A stretch of 41,038 nt of DNA, taken from Metabacillus bambusae (GTDB taxonomy: Bacteria > Bacillota > Bacilli > Bacillales > Bacillaceae). The stretch spans positions 1-41,038 of the forward strand of contig NZ_JAGDEL010000038.1 of NCBI RefSeq assembly GCF_017497975.1, written 5' to 3'. The notes below the pieces were generated by a model, which worked only from the letters and a program-made list of their open reading frames with translations, searched no databases and was not told the DNA's origin. This document shows, piece by piece, positions 8,386 through 16,157 of the stretch; the first letter of the stretch is position 1; the number at the start of each line of letters is the position of its first letter. The translations under genes and the position numbers were made by a program.

Positions 8386-9477
8386 ATGCTGGAAAAAGGT
8401 AAAATTTGGGGTTGGCAATTTACCATTTTGGTGTTTTTGTTTACGACTGGAAGCTCTCTTATATTGGTCCCCTCCATGCTTGCTGCGAAAGCCAAACAGG
8501 ATGCTTGGTTGGCTGGAATTTTTGCATTGGCAGTAGGACTTTTGTTAGTTTGGTTATATCAAACACTAGGAAGTTTATTTCCGGAAATGACTTTAGTTGA
8601 ATATATTGAAAAGATACTTGGGAAATGGATTGGAAAAGCCATCTCTCTTCTATTTTTCACCTATCCATTTGTTCTAGGTGCATTCGTCCTTCGAAATATA
8701 GGGGATTTCATGACAACGCAAATCATGCCGGAAACGCCAATTGAAGCTATCCACTTTGTTTATCTTACTATTGTCATGATGGGAACACGCTATGGGCTTG
8801 AAACATTAGCGCGCGCGGGAGAAATTTTATTCCCATTGTTTATTGTTCTTTTTCTTTTTCTTGTCATCTTTATTTCTCCTCAAATTGAACTAGAAAAAAT
8901 TCAGCCAATCCTTGAAGAGGGAATGAAGCCTGTATTACAGAGTGCATTTCTATTTATCGGGTTTCCTTTCCTCGAGCTGTGTATTTTTTTGATGATCTTC
9001 CCTTATGTGAATCATCCAAAAAAAGCAGGAAAGGCCTTTTTTATGGGAACATTGATGGGAGGGATAGTGTTAATCGTTCTGACGGCTCTAGCTATTCTGG
9101 TTGAGGGTGCAGATCAAACATCGAGATATTTAAACCCAAGCTATATTCTGGCCCAAAAAATAAATATAGGGAATTTTGTTCAGAGGATAGAAGCCATCGT
9201 AGCAATTATGTGGTTTATTTCTATCTTTTTTAAACTGACCATTTGCTTTTATGTATCTAATTTAAGTCTGGCCCAAATATTGAAACTGAAAGATTATCGG
9301 GTGCTTGTCTTCCCTTTAGGGATGATTATTTATGTCCTTTCCCTTATAGTCAGTCCAAATATCGTCTATATATCTACCCATGTTCTAGACGTATGGCCAT
9401 TGTACTTTTCAATATTCGGGCTTTTTATTCCATTGCTTTTGTTAGGAATAGCTGCAGTTCGAAAAAAGTTTAACTAA
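8386..9477 (+). CDS. GerB-type spore germination permease (operon copy 2)
   Basis: A permease of about 363 residues, closely related to the divergent copy at 2190-3293 (shared IGDFMTTQIMPETPIE, PILEEGMKPVL and FMIFPYVN-like stretches). The ATG at 8386 (MLEKGKIW) has AAGGAG 9 nt upstream; an ATG at 8380 would be only 3 nt from it. It ends the operon and is followed by a short hairpin at 9525-9552. A receptor operon with two different B subunits may assemble alternative receptors that share A and C (inference). Confidence 0.93.
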   Translation: MLEKGKIWGWQFTILVFLFTTGSSLILVPSMLAAKAKQDAWLAGIFALAVGLLLVWLYQTLGSLFPEMTLVEYIEKILGKWIGKAISLLFFTYPFVLGAFVLRNIGDFMTTQIMPETPIEAIHFVYLTIVMMGTRYGLETLARAGEILFPLFIVLFLFLVIFISPQIELEKIQPILEEGMKPVLQSAFLFIGFPFLELCIFLMIFPYVNHPKKAGKAFFMGTLMGGIVLIVLTALAILVEGADQTSRYLNPSYILAQKINIGNFVQRIEAIVAIMWFISIFFKLTICFYVSNLSLAQILKLKDYRVLVFPLGMIIYVLSLIVSPNIVYISTHVLDVWPLYFSIFGLFIPLLLLGIAAVRKKFN

Positions 9478-9524
9478 ATAAGTTACGAACCGGAAGGATG
9501 TATCTAGCTTGTTCCCAATAAAAT

Positions 9525-9552
9525 AAAAGGCTACTATTCTAACGAGCCTTTT
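9525..9552 (+). terminator. Terminator of the germination operon
   Basis: AAAAGGCT and AGCCTTTT form an eight-pair stem around a 12-nt loop, 48 bp after the last B gene. The T-run is the second arm itself, so it is a modest terminator. Confidence 0.5.
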
Positions 9553-9783
9553 AACCATTTTGGCCTATTGAGACGGTTCCTGCTCTAGTCTGTCAGATAA
9601 TTACCAATAAAAGTTAAAAATCTAACTTAGGTCTATCTAATTGTTTTCCACGCTTTTTACTTGACTCAAGTCCCTCTTTTACCATTTACCACCCAAAAAA
9701 ATAGTTTTATTGTAACTTATCTTTTTGTTTTGTGACTATTATGGATTCTTTAAAACTCCTTGGAGTAGAAAGTGGCGAAATCA

Positions 9784-9948
9784 CTAAACAAACTGAGAAG
9801 GCGGCATTTTGTAATATTTTTTGAACGCTTTCGAGAAGCTATATGGATCAGGATATCCAAGCATGTCCGCGATTTGTTTAATTGAATAACGATTACTGTA
9901 CAACAGTTCGCGAGCACGATTCATTTTCAACTGATAGATGTATCTATT
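9784..9948 (-). pseudogene. Carboxyl-terminal fragment of an AraC-family regulator
   Basis: Read on the minus strand, 54 codons end in a proper stop and encode the last part of an AraC-type DNA-binding domain: KMNRARELLYSNRYSIKQIA, then DMLGYPDPYSFSKAFKKYY and MPPSQFV. This includes the second helix-turn-helix and its F-S-KAFK-Y-P pattern. The frame is closed by a stop at 9949-9951, where the sequence changes to unrelated codons on the plus strand. No start codon or ribosome site belongs to it. It is a truncated, dead gene. Confidence 0.85.
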
Positions 9949-10032
9949 CTAGATAAAATACAGTCACTTCTTCAACAAATTGGCGCGAGTGTTGAAGATC
10001 CTAATTCAACTGAAATAATAAATATCTATTAA
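9949..10032 (+). pseudogene. Unidentified coding remnant abutting the AraC fragment
   Basis: The plus strand here reads LDKIQSLLQQIGASVEDPN and ends EIINIY-stop. The composition looks like the end of a real protein, but I do not recognise the family. It starts exactly where the AraC fragment stops, suggesting a deletion or insertion joint. Low certainty. Confidence 0.3.
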
Positions 10033-10361
10033 AAAATAAGTTAAACCATTATTATGTTAATGTCTAGAAAAGATTGTGAAGGTTTGTACTTAGGTTAACT
10101 GGTAATATACCATTAATAGTTCTCCAATGATTTAGAAGAAAAACCCAACCTTACCATTATGGAAGATGGGGTTTCCTTCTATTTATCAGCAAAACACTTA
10201 GTTGTGACCAACTATTGGATATGGTACAAAAGGTTCTTCAAAAAACGCAATTTCTACAGATATTAGCTTAACCTATAAAGCACCTACAGCATCTTCAAGA
10301 TGTGGCATTTTCGTATTTCAAAAATGAATACATTGTAGTTTGCACTTTATTATCATAAAGC
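10033..10361. other. Intergenic region with a hairpin and a second coding remnant
   Basis: An imperfect hairpin spans 10134-10180 (AGAAG and AAACCC paired with GGGTTT and CTTCT). Positions 10207-10327 hold an open stretch on the plus strand without a start codon (GYGTKGSSKNAISTDISLTY, then KAPTASSRCGIFVFQK and stop) that looks like the end of a secreted protein. I do not recognise it. No intact gene is present. Confidence 0.35.
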
Positions 10362-11132
10362 CTATTTAAGGTTATTGTCTCTTGTTTTCACAAAAAAATA
10401 TGCAGTTATAAACGAAGTAATTGGAATAACCAGAGCTATACCAATTCCGGCACAAAGTATAGTTATCATTTCAACACTAAATACTTTTGAATTTACTATT
10501 TCCCCAACAGAATAAGATAAATCTTTAAACCATATAAGCAATGCCAGATAGCCTCCAAAGAAGGCGAAAAATAACGTATTCGTATTTGTTCCTAAGATAT
10601 CCTTCCCAATACTTAATCCAAATGTGAATAAATCTTTCCTACTAATTAATGGATTATGATGAGATATTTCGCGCATTGGAGATGCAATCGAAATGGCAAC
10701 ATCAGTAATCGCACCTATTGTACTCATGATAATCATGGCAGCTCCAACTTTAACAAAGTCTACTCCAATATAAATGGAAAACATGCTAAGCTCCTCTATT
10801 TCTTCTTCACCAAACCCCTGAATCATGGAATTTTCTGTCACGATAACAATAAAAAAGAGTAAAATAACAATGGTGATAATAGTTGAAATGAATGCAGTTG
10901 TTGTTTTACGGTTCACTTCATTAATATAAAATAGAGTGATACAACTAATCACTGTAGATGAAATCACTGTTAAGGTAATCGGATCAACATTTGGGTCTGT
11001 CATAAAAAGTATAGTAAGAAAGAGTACACCAAAGTTTAAAAATAAAGCAATAAAAGATCGTGCCCCTTTTTTTCCACCAATAAGGATCATCAATAGAAAT
11101 AAAATGGCTGCCAGTAATACTAATACATTCAT
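10362..11132 (-). CDS. YibE/F-family membrane protein (second gene of pair)
   Basis: A 256-residue integral membrane protein with about seven helices, related to the YibE/F family. It contains the family pattern GAAMIIMSTIGAITDVAISI followed by SIGKDILGTNTNTLFFAFFG. Its start overlaps the end of the upstream gene at 11129-12268 by 4 bp, so the two are co-translated. The neighbour has the same GAVMDVAITM and IGKDIMGTMTNILFFAY elements, suggesting that the pair arose by duplication and may form a heteromer. The biochemical function of the family is not established; transport is the usual guess. Confidence 0.85.
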   Translation of the reverse strand: MNVLVLLAAILFLLMILIGGKKGARSFIALFLNFGVLFLTILFMTDPNVDPITLTVISSTVISCITLFYINEVNRKTTTAFISTIITIVILLFFIVIVTENSMIQGFGEEEIEELSMFSIYIGVDFVKVGAAMIIMSTIGAITDVAISIASPMREISHHNPLISRKDLFTFGLSIGKDILGTNTNTLFFAFFGGYLALLIWFKDLSYSVGEIVNSKVFSVEMITILCAGIGIALVIPITSFITAYFFVKTRDNNLK

Positions 11133-12268
11133 AATCTTGCCCTCTTTCGATTAACGAAAAAAATAGACGTATATAAACCTATCGGAATCGTTAACACGAT
11201 TCCAATACCACCCGCTAAGGCTCGAGCTAATTCCAATGAAAGGTTCATGGAAAGTGTAAACGCCAATGGAGAATCATTCGTCAAATATAAAATAAGCATT
11301 GGAATGGAACCACTTATATATGCAAAAAACAATATATTTGTCATGGTTCCCATAATATCTTTACCAATATCCAATCCTGACGTTTTCAGTGCTTTTATTG
11401 GGATGTTATTATTATTTTCATATAACCCAAAGATAGAAGAAGACATTGTAATGGCTACATCCATTACGGCTCCTAAAGATCCGATTAATACCCCTGCCAT
11501 AAACACCATTTTATAAGGCCGAGTTAGAAATTGCATTTCTTCATATCGAAGTCCTTCTTCGGCAGTTAACCACATAACAAGATAGGTAATTAACAACGAA
11601 ATAAAAGTTCCTAACAAGGTCGCAACAATAGCTGCAAATGTTTTTTCATTAAAACCGTTAACGAGTAACAAAGAAATGCAAGTAAATAAAATAACACTTA
11701 TACTGCATATCAATAACAAACTCATGTTTGATGTATTCAGATAAATATCTAATGAATATGATAATAAAATGGCATTAACTGCCAAACTTATAATAGAAAA
11801 CAACCCTTGCTTTTTTCCAACGAAAAGTAAAGTGAAGATAAAAATCCATGCAATAATCAAAACATATTTATCACGTTTTACGTCATTTATGGTTCCAGTT
11901 AACTCTGTATTTTGTACTGTGTTTGTATCAATCGAAACAAACAAATCATTTCCAACATGATATTCTTGATCATAGCCTCCGGATGATGAATACTCATTAG
12001 TTAAATGGATAAGATGTCCTTTTTCTTCTCCATTTTTCATTTCGGCTATTATACTCTGAGTAAATATCTTATCTTCGTTATCATGGATATCAATACTTTC
12101 AGTTGTATCTTCCAAGTTCGTTTCGATGACTTTGGCTATAGGACGTTCATAGAATGAATAATTGTGATTAACAAAAACAATTGAGACGGCAAAACAAAGT
12201 GTTAGTATGGTGTAAAAAAGAATTTGTTTATAAGTCATTCTTTTAAATTTTTTTACTATAACATTCAA
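11129..12268 (-). CDS. YibE/F-family membrane protein (first gene of pair)
   Basis: A 379-residue protein with an amino-terminal membrane anchor (about residues 13-30), an extracytoplasmic domain to about residue 130, then seven or eight membrane helices ending in a short basic tail. The membrane part carries GSLGAVMDVAITMSSSIFGL and GLDIGKDIMGTMTNILFFAY, typical of the YibE/F family. GGAGGCG lies upstream on the minus strand, about 11 nt from the ATG. It leads a two-gene operon with the shorter homologue at 10362-11132. The function is unknown beyond membrane location. Confidence 0.87.
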   Translation of the reverse strand: MNVIVKKFKRMTYKQILFYTILTLCFAVSIVFVNHNYSFYERPIAKVIETNLEDTTESIDIHDNEDKIFTQSIIAEMKNGEEKGHLIHLTNEYSSSGGYDQEYHVGNDLFVSIDTNTVQNTELTGTINDVKRDKYVLIIAWIFIFTLLFVGKKQGLFSIISLAVNAILLSYSLDIYLNTSNMSLLLICSISVILFTCISLLLVNGFNEKTFAAIVATLLGTFISLLITYLVMWLTAEEGLRYEEMQFLTRPYKMVFMAGVLIGSLGAVMDVAITMSSSIFGLYENNNNIPIKALKTSGLDIGKDIMGTMTNILFFAYISGSIPMLILYLTNDSPLAFTLSMNLSLELARALAGGIGIVLTIPIGLYTSIFFVNRKRARL

Positions 12269-12538
12269 AAAAACGCCTCCAACTATCAGGATGATATAAA
12301 ATTTAAGATTTATTGGTTGCAGAAACTAATTTAGATTTTCGTGATTTTTATCAAAAAAGTGCATTGTTCTGGGGAGCAGGGTGTCTCCACCACAGATGCC
12401 TCGCCTAATGACGGTACTCAGCAATGGACTTAGAATAACAGGAATGTTTTTTAACCGTCAATAGTTTCTACCGATTCAATTCGTCTCTTATTACGATTAG
12501 TGGTTAAGTTTGAGCCTACTAAATGATATTGATTGAAG
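12269..12538. other. Intergenic region upstream of the yibE/F pair
   Basis: This segment must hold the leftward promoter of the YibE/F operon, but I cannot point to clear boxes. No coding region or RNA gene is evident. It ends at a rightward terminator-like hairpin (12539-12570) that has no obvious gene before it. Confidence 0.3.
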
Positions 12539-12570
12539 GGATACCAATTGGTTTATTGCCGATGGTATCC
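12539..12570 (+). terminator. Terminator-like hairpin, copy 1 of a covarying pair
   Basis: GGATACC and GGTATCC enclose an inner ATTGG/CCGAT stem with loop TTTATTG, followed by six T. The same structure with compensatory changes occurs at 17856-17887. No gene on the plus strand precedes it within the intergenic region, so it may guard the mhq cluster against read-through or be the end of a lost transcript. Confidence 0.6.
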
Positions 12571-12584
12571 TTTTTTATTTTTTA

Positions 12585-12806
12585 AGGCTCTTTTCTAAGA
12601 GATTGTTCCTTTTAAAACAAAAACTAATTCAAGTTGATTGGAACGGATTGCGAGACTCCTGCGGGAGTAGCGGAACAGGTGAGACTCATGCAGGCGTTTA
12701 CGCCGAGGAGGCTTACCGCCCGCCCCGCGGAAAGCGAGCAACTCTCGCTGCAATCAACCAAACCGCATTACTTGGTAAATAGCAACAAAGTTTGCGAAAA
12801 CAGCCT
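12585..12806 (+). mobile_element. MITE-like element, forward copy
   Basis: This 222-bp element begins AGGCTCTTTTCTAAGAG and ends GCGAAAACAGCCT, giving imperfect terminal inverted repeats. It is directly flanked by TTTTTA on both sides (12579-12584 and 12807-12812), a 6-bp target duplication. The GC-rich core (gcaggcgtttacgccgagg, then cccgccccgcggaaagcgag) is almost the same as in the reverse copy at 14136-14356. There is no transposase, so movement would need one supplied in trans. It lies upstream of mhqR. Confidence 0.82.
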
Positions 12807-12941
12807 TTTTTAAAAAGATGAAATAGATGCTTCAAAAAATAAATGATGAGAATTTAATAGAAACTTACCTAAAGCAATAAATCTAAATATTGATCAACAA
12901 TTTATTAATTTGTAAAAGTTTTTTAGACATTCGAAAAGCTA

Positions 12942-13019
12942 TTGACAAAAGATAAAATAGATATTAAAATTATCTCATATTCGAGATTATTTAATTCGAG
13001 ATAAAATTATAAGGAGGTG
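12942..13019 (+). promoter_or_regulatory. mhqR promoter, MhqR-type operator and ribosome site
   Basis: TTGACA (12942-12947), a 17-nt spacer and TAAAAT (12965-12970) make a near-consensus sigma-A promoter. ATCTCATATTCGAGAT at 12972-12987 is an imperfect inverted repeat placed on the start site, and a further half-site ATTCGAGAT lies at 12994-13002. These match the known Bacillus subtilis MhqR operator pattern, indicating autorepression. AAGGAGGTG at 13011-13019 is the ribosome site. Confidence 0.82.
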
Positions 13020-13023
13020 TCTC

Positions 13024-13452
13024 ATGGAAAGAAAATGCACTAATCATCCATTTTTATTGCTAATGCAAACCGCAAGAGCATTTCAGGAACAAATAAGGGA
13101 TGACACGGCTCAAAACAACTTAAGTATTACGGAGTTTTCAGTTTTAGAGGTACTTTTTCATAAAGGTAAACAAACAATCCAGCAAATTGCTAAAAGTATT
13201 CTAATCTCAAGTAGTTCAATGACATATGTTATTGATAAATTGGAACAAAAAGGTCTAATAAAAAGGAATGCTTGTCCTGATGATCGAAGAGTTGTCCATG
13301 TAACATTAACTGAAAATGGTCTTGAATTAATGAATATATTAATGCCAGAACATGAGGAATTAGTTGATAATGCTTTTAATTCTTTGCACCCTAATGAGGT
13401 AGAGGATTTGGTCTTTCTTTTGAAGAAAGTAAAAGCAAGATTGGAAAAATAA
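13024..13452 (+). CDS. mhqR: MarR-family repressor of quinone resistance, MhqR type
   Basis: A 142-residue MarR-family protein. The winged helix covers residues 35-100 (FSVLEVLFHKGKQTIQQIAK, SSSSMTYVIDKLEQKGLI) with the DDRR wing motif at about 87-90. MhqR of Bacillus subtilis represses the mhq genes and is released by methylhydroquinone and catechol stress. Assignment here rests on the matching operators upstream and downstream, and on the mhq gene set that follows. AAGGAGGTG precedes the ATG. The gene sits between two MITE-like elements together with doxX. Confidence 0.87.
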   Translation: MERKCTNHPFLLLMQTARAFQEQIRDDTAQNNLSITEFSVLEVLFHKGKQTIQQIAKSILISSSSMTYVIDKLEQKGLIKRNACPDDRRVVHVTLTENGLELMNILMPEHEELVDNAFNSLHPNEVEDLVFLLKKVKARLEK

Positions 13453-13467
13453 TTTTTTATATTCATA

Positions 13468-13485
13468 TATCTCGAAATCGAGATA
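13468..13485 (+). promoter_or_regulatory. MhqR operator before the doxX gene
   Basis: TATCTCGAAATCGAGATA is an inverted repeat with two perfect 8-bp arms and a 2-bp centre, placed between mhqR and the DoxX gene 28 bp before its start codon. It is a better site than the one before mhqR and closely matches the MhqR consensus. A lone half-site TATCTCGA follows the DoxX gene at 13914-13921. Confidence 0.82.
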
Positions 13486-13512
13486 AAATAAATAAATTGG
13501 AGGAAATTAATT

Positions 13513-13911
13513 ATGTTAGATATTGGATTATTAATAATTAGATTGGTAATTGGTGCTTTATTTATTGGTCACGGTGCTCAAAAATTGTTTGGTTGGTTCG
13601 GTGGTTATGGATTAAAAGGGACAGGTGGTTGGTTTGAATCAATTGGTATGAAGCCAGGAGTAACTATGGCTCTGTTCGCGGGATTAGTAGAACTTATTGG
13701 AGGAATTTTATTTGCTTTAGGATTTTTAACTCCACTTGCTGGAATTATGATTGCAGGAACTATGTTAATGGCTATTGTTAAGGTGCACGCTCCAAATGGG
13801 TTATGGGCAACATCAAATGGTTACGAATATAATCTAACCTTGCTTGCAGTTGCTATCGGTATAGCTTTAATAGGTGCTGGTCAATATAGTCTCGATGCTT
13901 TTTTATTCTAA
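13513..13911 (+). CDS. mhqP: DoxX-family membrane protein (MhqP-like)
   Basis: A 132-residue membrane protein with four predicted helices and the DoxX-family start GLLIIRLVIGALFIGHGAQK followed by LFGWFGGYG. In Bacillus subtilis, MhqP is a DoxX protein induced with MhqN and MhqO under quinone stress; DoxX proteins are thought to act in membrane redox or thiol stress, but the mechanism is not settled. It has its own strong MhqR operator upstream. TTGGAGGAAA provides the ribosome site. The reverse MITE-like element begins about 220 bp downstream, separating it from the dioxygenase genes. Confidence 0.87.
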   Translation: MLDIGLLIIRLVIGALFIGHGAQKLFGWFGGYGLKGTGGWFESIGMKPGVTMALFAGLVELIGGILFALGFLTPLAGIMIAGTMLMAIVKVHAPNGLWATSNGYEYNLTLLAVAIGIALIGAGQYSLDAFLF

Positions 13912-13941
13912 AATATCTCGAAGTAAAAATACTTTAATTGA

Positions 13942-14082
13942 AAATATATAACCGTTAAGAACAAAGGATGGGATACCTGTCTTATTATTGAGTTTGATGC
14001 TGAAGCTGTCAAAAATATACTAAAAATAAATGATCAAAACAAAGTTGATAATGATTACAAGTGGGAAAGAGAAAGTAGATAG
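13942..14082 (+). pseudogene. Unidentified coding remnant
   Basis: An open stretch without a start codon reads KNKGWDTCLIIEFDAEAVKN then ILKINDQNKVDNDYKWERES and a stop. It has protein-like composition but I do not recognise it. It lies between doxX and the reverse MITE-like element and may be the end of a gene lost before or with the insertion. Confidence 0.35.
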
Positions 14083-14135
14083 TCGAAAACCAAGAGGGTA
14101 TTGTAAACCAGTGAACGAATTTGTTACTTATATTT

Positions 14136-14356
14136 AGGCTGTTTCCCAAACTTTGTTGCAATTTTCCAAGTAATGCGGTTTGGTTGATTGCAGCGAGAGA
14201 TGCTCGCTTTCCGCGGGGCGGGCGGTGAGCCTCCTCGGCGTAAACGCCTGTGGGGTCTCACCTGTCCCGCTGCTCCCGCAGGAGTCTCGCACTTCCGCTC
14301 CAATCAACATGAATTAGTTTTTGTTTTAAAAGCAACAATCTCTTAGAAAACAGCCT
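14136..14356 (-). mobile_element. MITE-like element, reverse copy
   Basis: This 221-bp element is the inverse of the copy at 12585-12806. It starts AGGCTGTTTCCCAAAC and ends TTAGAAAACAGCCT, so the outer 9 bp AGGCTGTTT / AAACAGCCT are a perfect terminal inverted repeat. It is flanked on both sides by ATATTT (14130-14135 and 14357-14362), a 6-bp target duplication. It interrupts the mhq cluster between doxX and the first dioxygenase gene. No coding capacity for a transposase. Confidence 0.87.
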
Positions 14357-14402
14357 ATATTTAAAAGAAACTAATTAATTTTTAAAAAGGAGTGAAAATA
14401 CA

Positions 14403-15341
14403 ATGAGTAAAAAAACAATGGGTATTCACCACATTACGGCAATAGTTGGTCATCCTCAAGAGAATGTTGATTTCTACGCAGGTGTTTTAGGTCTACGTTT
14501 AGTAAAACAAACCGTCAATTTTGATGACCCAGGTACTTACCACCTTTATTTTGGTGATGAAGGTGGAAAACCAGGAACAATCATTACCTTTTTTCCATGG
14601 GCTGGAGCTAGTCAAGGAGTTATAGGAGACGGTCAAGTCGGAGTTACGTCTTTTGTTGTTCCAAAAGGTGCAATGGACTTCTGGAAAAAAAGACTAGAAA
14701 AATTCAATGTCCCTTTTACTGTTATGGAAAGATTTGAGGAACGATATTTGGAATTTGATGATCCACATGGGCTTCACTTGGAAATTGTTGAAAGGGAAGA
14801 AGGGGAAGCCAATTCATGGAACTTTGGAGGATTAACTCCAGAAGTTGCTATAAAAGGATTTGGTGGAGCAACTCTATTATCCACTCAGCCAAATAAAACT
14901 GCGGAATTATTAGAAAAGGTTATGGGACTCGAACTTATTTCAAAGGAAGGGGACTTTATCCGTTTTCGTTCTTCTGCAGAAATCGGAAATGTAATTGATT
15001 TAAAATTAACATCAATAGGACGTGGGCAAATGGGGATAGGAACAGTACACCACATTGCATGGCGAGCAATTGATGACCAAGACCAATTGAATTGGCAAAA
15101 ATATGTTGCAGCAAATGGCTATGGTGTAACTCCTGTACAAGATAGAAACTATTTTAATGCCATTTACTTTAGAGAACATGGGGAAATTCTATTTGAAATT
15201 GCAACAGATCCTCCTGGATTTGCACACGATGAATCCGTAGCGACAATGGGAGATAAATTAATGTTACCTGAAAAGTATGAACAATTTAGAGGGCAGATTG
15301 AACGAGGTTTACTACCATTTGAAGTAAGAGAGTTAGATTAA
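14403..15341 (+). CDS. mhqO: Ring-cleaving dioxygenase, VOC family (MhqO/MhqA type)
   Basis: A 312-residue protein with two tandem glyoxalase/VOC domains (about residues 8-130 and 150-280). The likely metal ligands are His in GIHHITAI (residue 9-10), His in VHHIAWRA (about 217) and Glu in LFEIATDPPGF (about 264), the arrangement of Bacillus MhqO/MhqA/MhqE ring-cleavage dioxygenases that detoxify hydroquinones. AAAAGGAGTG precedes the ATG. Its upstream region contains the MITE-like element and no MhqR operator that I can see. It is closely related to the protein at 16158-17102. The exact Mhq paralogue name is uncertain. Confidence 0.87.
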   Translation: MSKKTMGIHHITAIVGHPQENVDFYAGVLGLRLVKQTVNFDDPGTYHLYFGDEGGKPGTIITFFPWAGASQGVIGDGQVGVTSFVVPKGAMDFWKKRLEKFNVPFTVMERFEERYLEFDDPHGLHLEIVEREEGEANSWNFGGLTPEVAIKGFGGATLLSTQPNKTAELLEKVMGLELISKEGDFIRFRSSAEIGNVIDLKLTSIGRGQMGIGTVHHIAWRAIDDQDQLNWQKYVAANGYGVTPVQDRNYFNAIYFREHGEILFEIATDPPGFAHDESVATMGDKLMLPEKYEQFRGQIERGLLPFEVRELD

Positions 15342-15506
15342 TTTTATCCCAATCATAACGGGCAGTAATCCCCTCTATCGAGATTTGATTAATAAATTAG
15401 ATAGTTGATGGAAACTTCCTGTGAAGATCCGATAAGTCTCATCACACCATCAGTAGGAAAAACACCTCCTGATGGAAGTCTCACTTTACGTGAAGGAGTG
15501 ATTTCT

Positions 15507-16115
15507 TTGCTATCAATTGACCCTACTAATAATACCGAAAGAGAAAACTATAAATTTCTAATAGGTAGCATAATACCTAGACCTATTGCTTTTGTCACAA
15601 CACTTTCAAAGGATGGTGTTTTAAATGGGGCACCATTTAGCTACTTTAATATCGTATCTTCAAATCCCCCGATGATTTCATTATCAATTCAACGGTCAGA
15701 GGGAAGACAAAAGGATACAGCGAGAAATATCATCGATTCAAAGGAGTTTGTCATTCATATAGTTGATGAACAAAATGTTGAAAAAGTAAATAAAACAGCA
15801 GCGAATCTTCCTCCTGATCAAAGTGAAGTGGAGCTAGGCAAATTAACTCCTGTTGATAGTAAGGAAATTTCGGTACCTGGTGTAAAAGAAGCCAAAATTC
15901 GAATGGAATGTATTTTAGAACATTCTTTAGAATTGGGAGGCTTGGACTTACCTGGGTGTGATCTTATCATCGGAAAAGTTGTTCAATTTCATATTGAAAA
16001 TAGCATTTATGAAAATGGAAGAATTGATCCGAGGGGTTTAGCTGCTGTGAGCAGATTAGCTGGTACAAATTATGCGAAAATAGGTGAGATGTTTTCCATA
16101 GAGCGACCAAATTAA
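15507..16115 (+). CDS. Flavin reductase-like FMN-binding protein
   Basis: A flavin reductase-domain protein of about 203 residues. The core FLIGSIIPRPIAFVTTLSKD followed by GVLNGAPFSYFNIVSSNPP is the FMN-binding signature of the DIM6/NTAB family, and the end has RGLAAVSRLAGTNYA. I chose the TTG at 15507 because AAGGAGTG lies 6 nt before it and the product (LLSIDPTNNTERENYKF) fits the family start. The frame stays open back to an ATG at 15405, but that has no ribosome site. It probably supplies a reduced flavin or acts as a quinone/flavin reductase alongside the dioxygenases (inference). Confidence 0.87.
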   Translation: MLSIDPTNNTERENYKFLIGSIIPRPIAFVTTLSKDGVLNGAPFSYFNIVSSNPPMISLSIQRSEGRQKDTARNIIDSKEFVIHIVDEQNVEKVNKTAANLPPDQSEVELGKLTPVDSKEISVPGVKEAKIRMECILEHSLELGGLDLPGCDLIIGKVVQFHIENSIYENGRIDPRGLAAVSRLAGTNYAKIGEMFSIERPN

Positions 16116-16157
16116 TTCCTAGAATCAAAACCTATGAAAAGAATGGAGAAGATGAGA

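Noticed and set aside
12585-14356. Composite transposon carrying mhqR and doxX
   Set aside because: Each element has its own 6-bp target duplication, so they inserted separately; there is no transposase and no duplication around the whole block.
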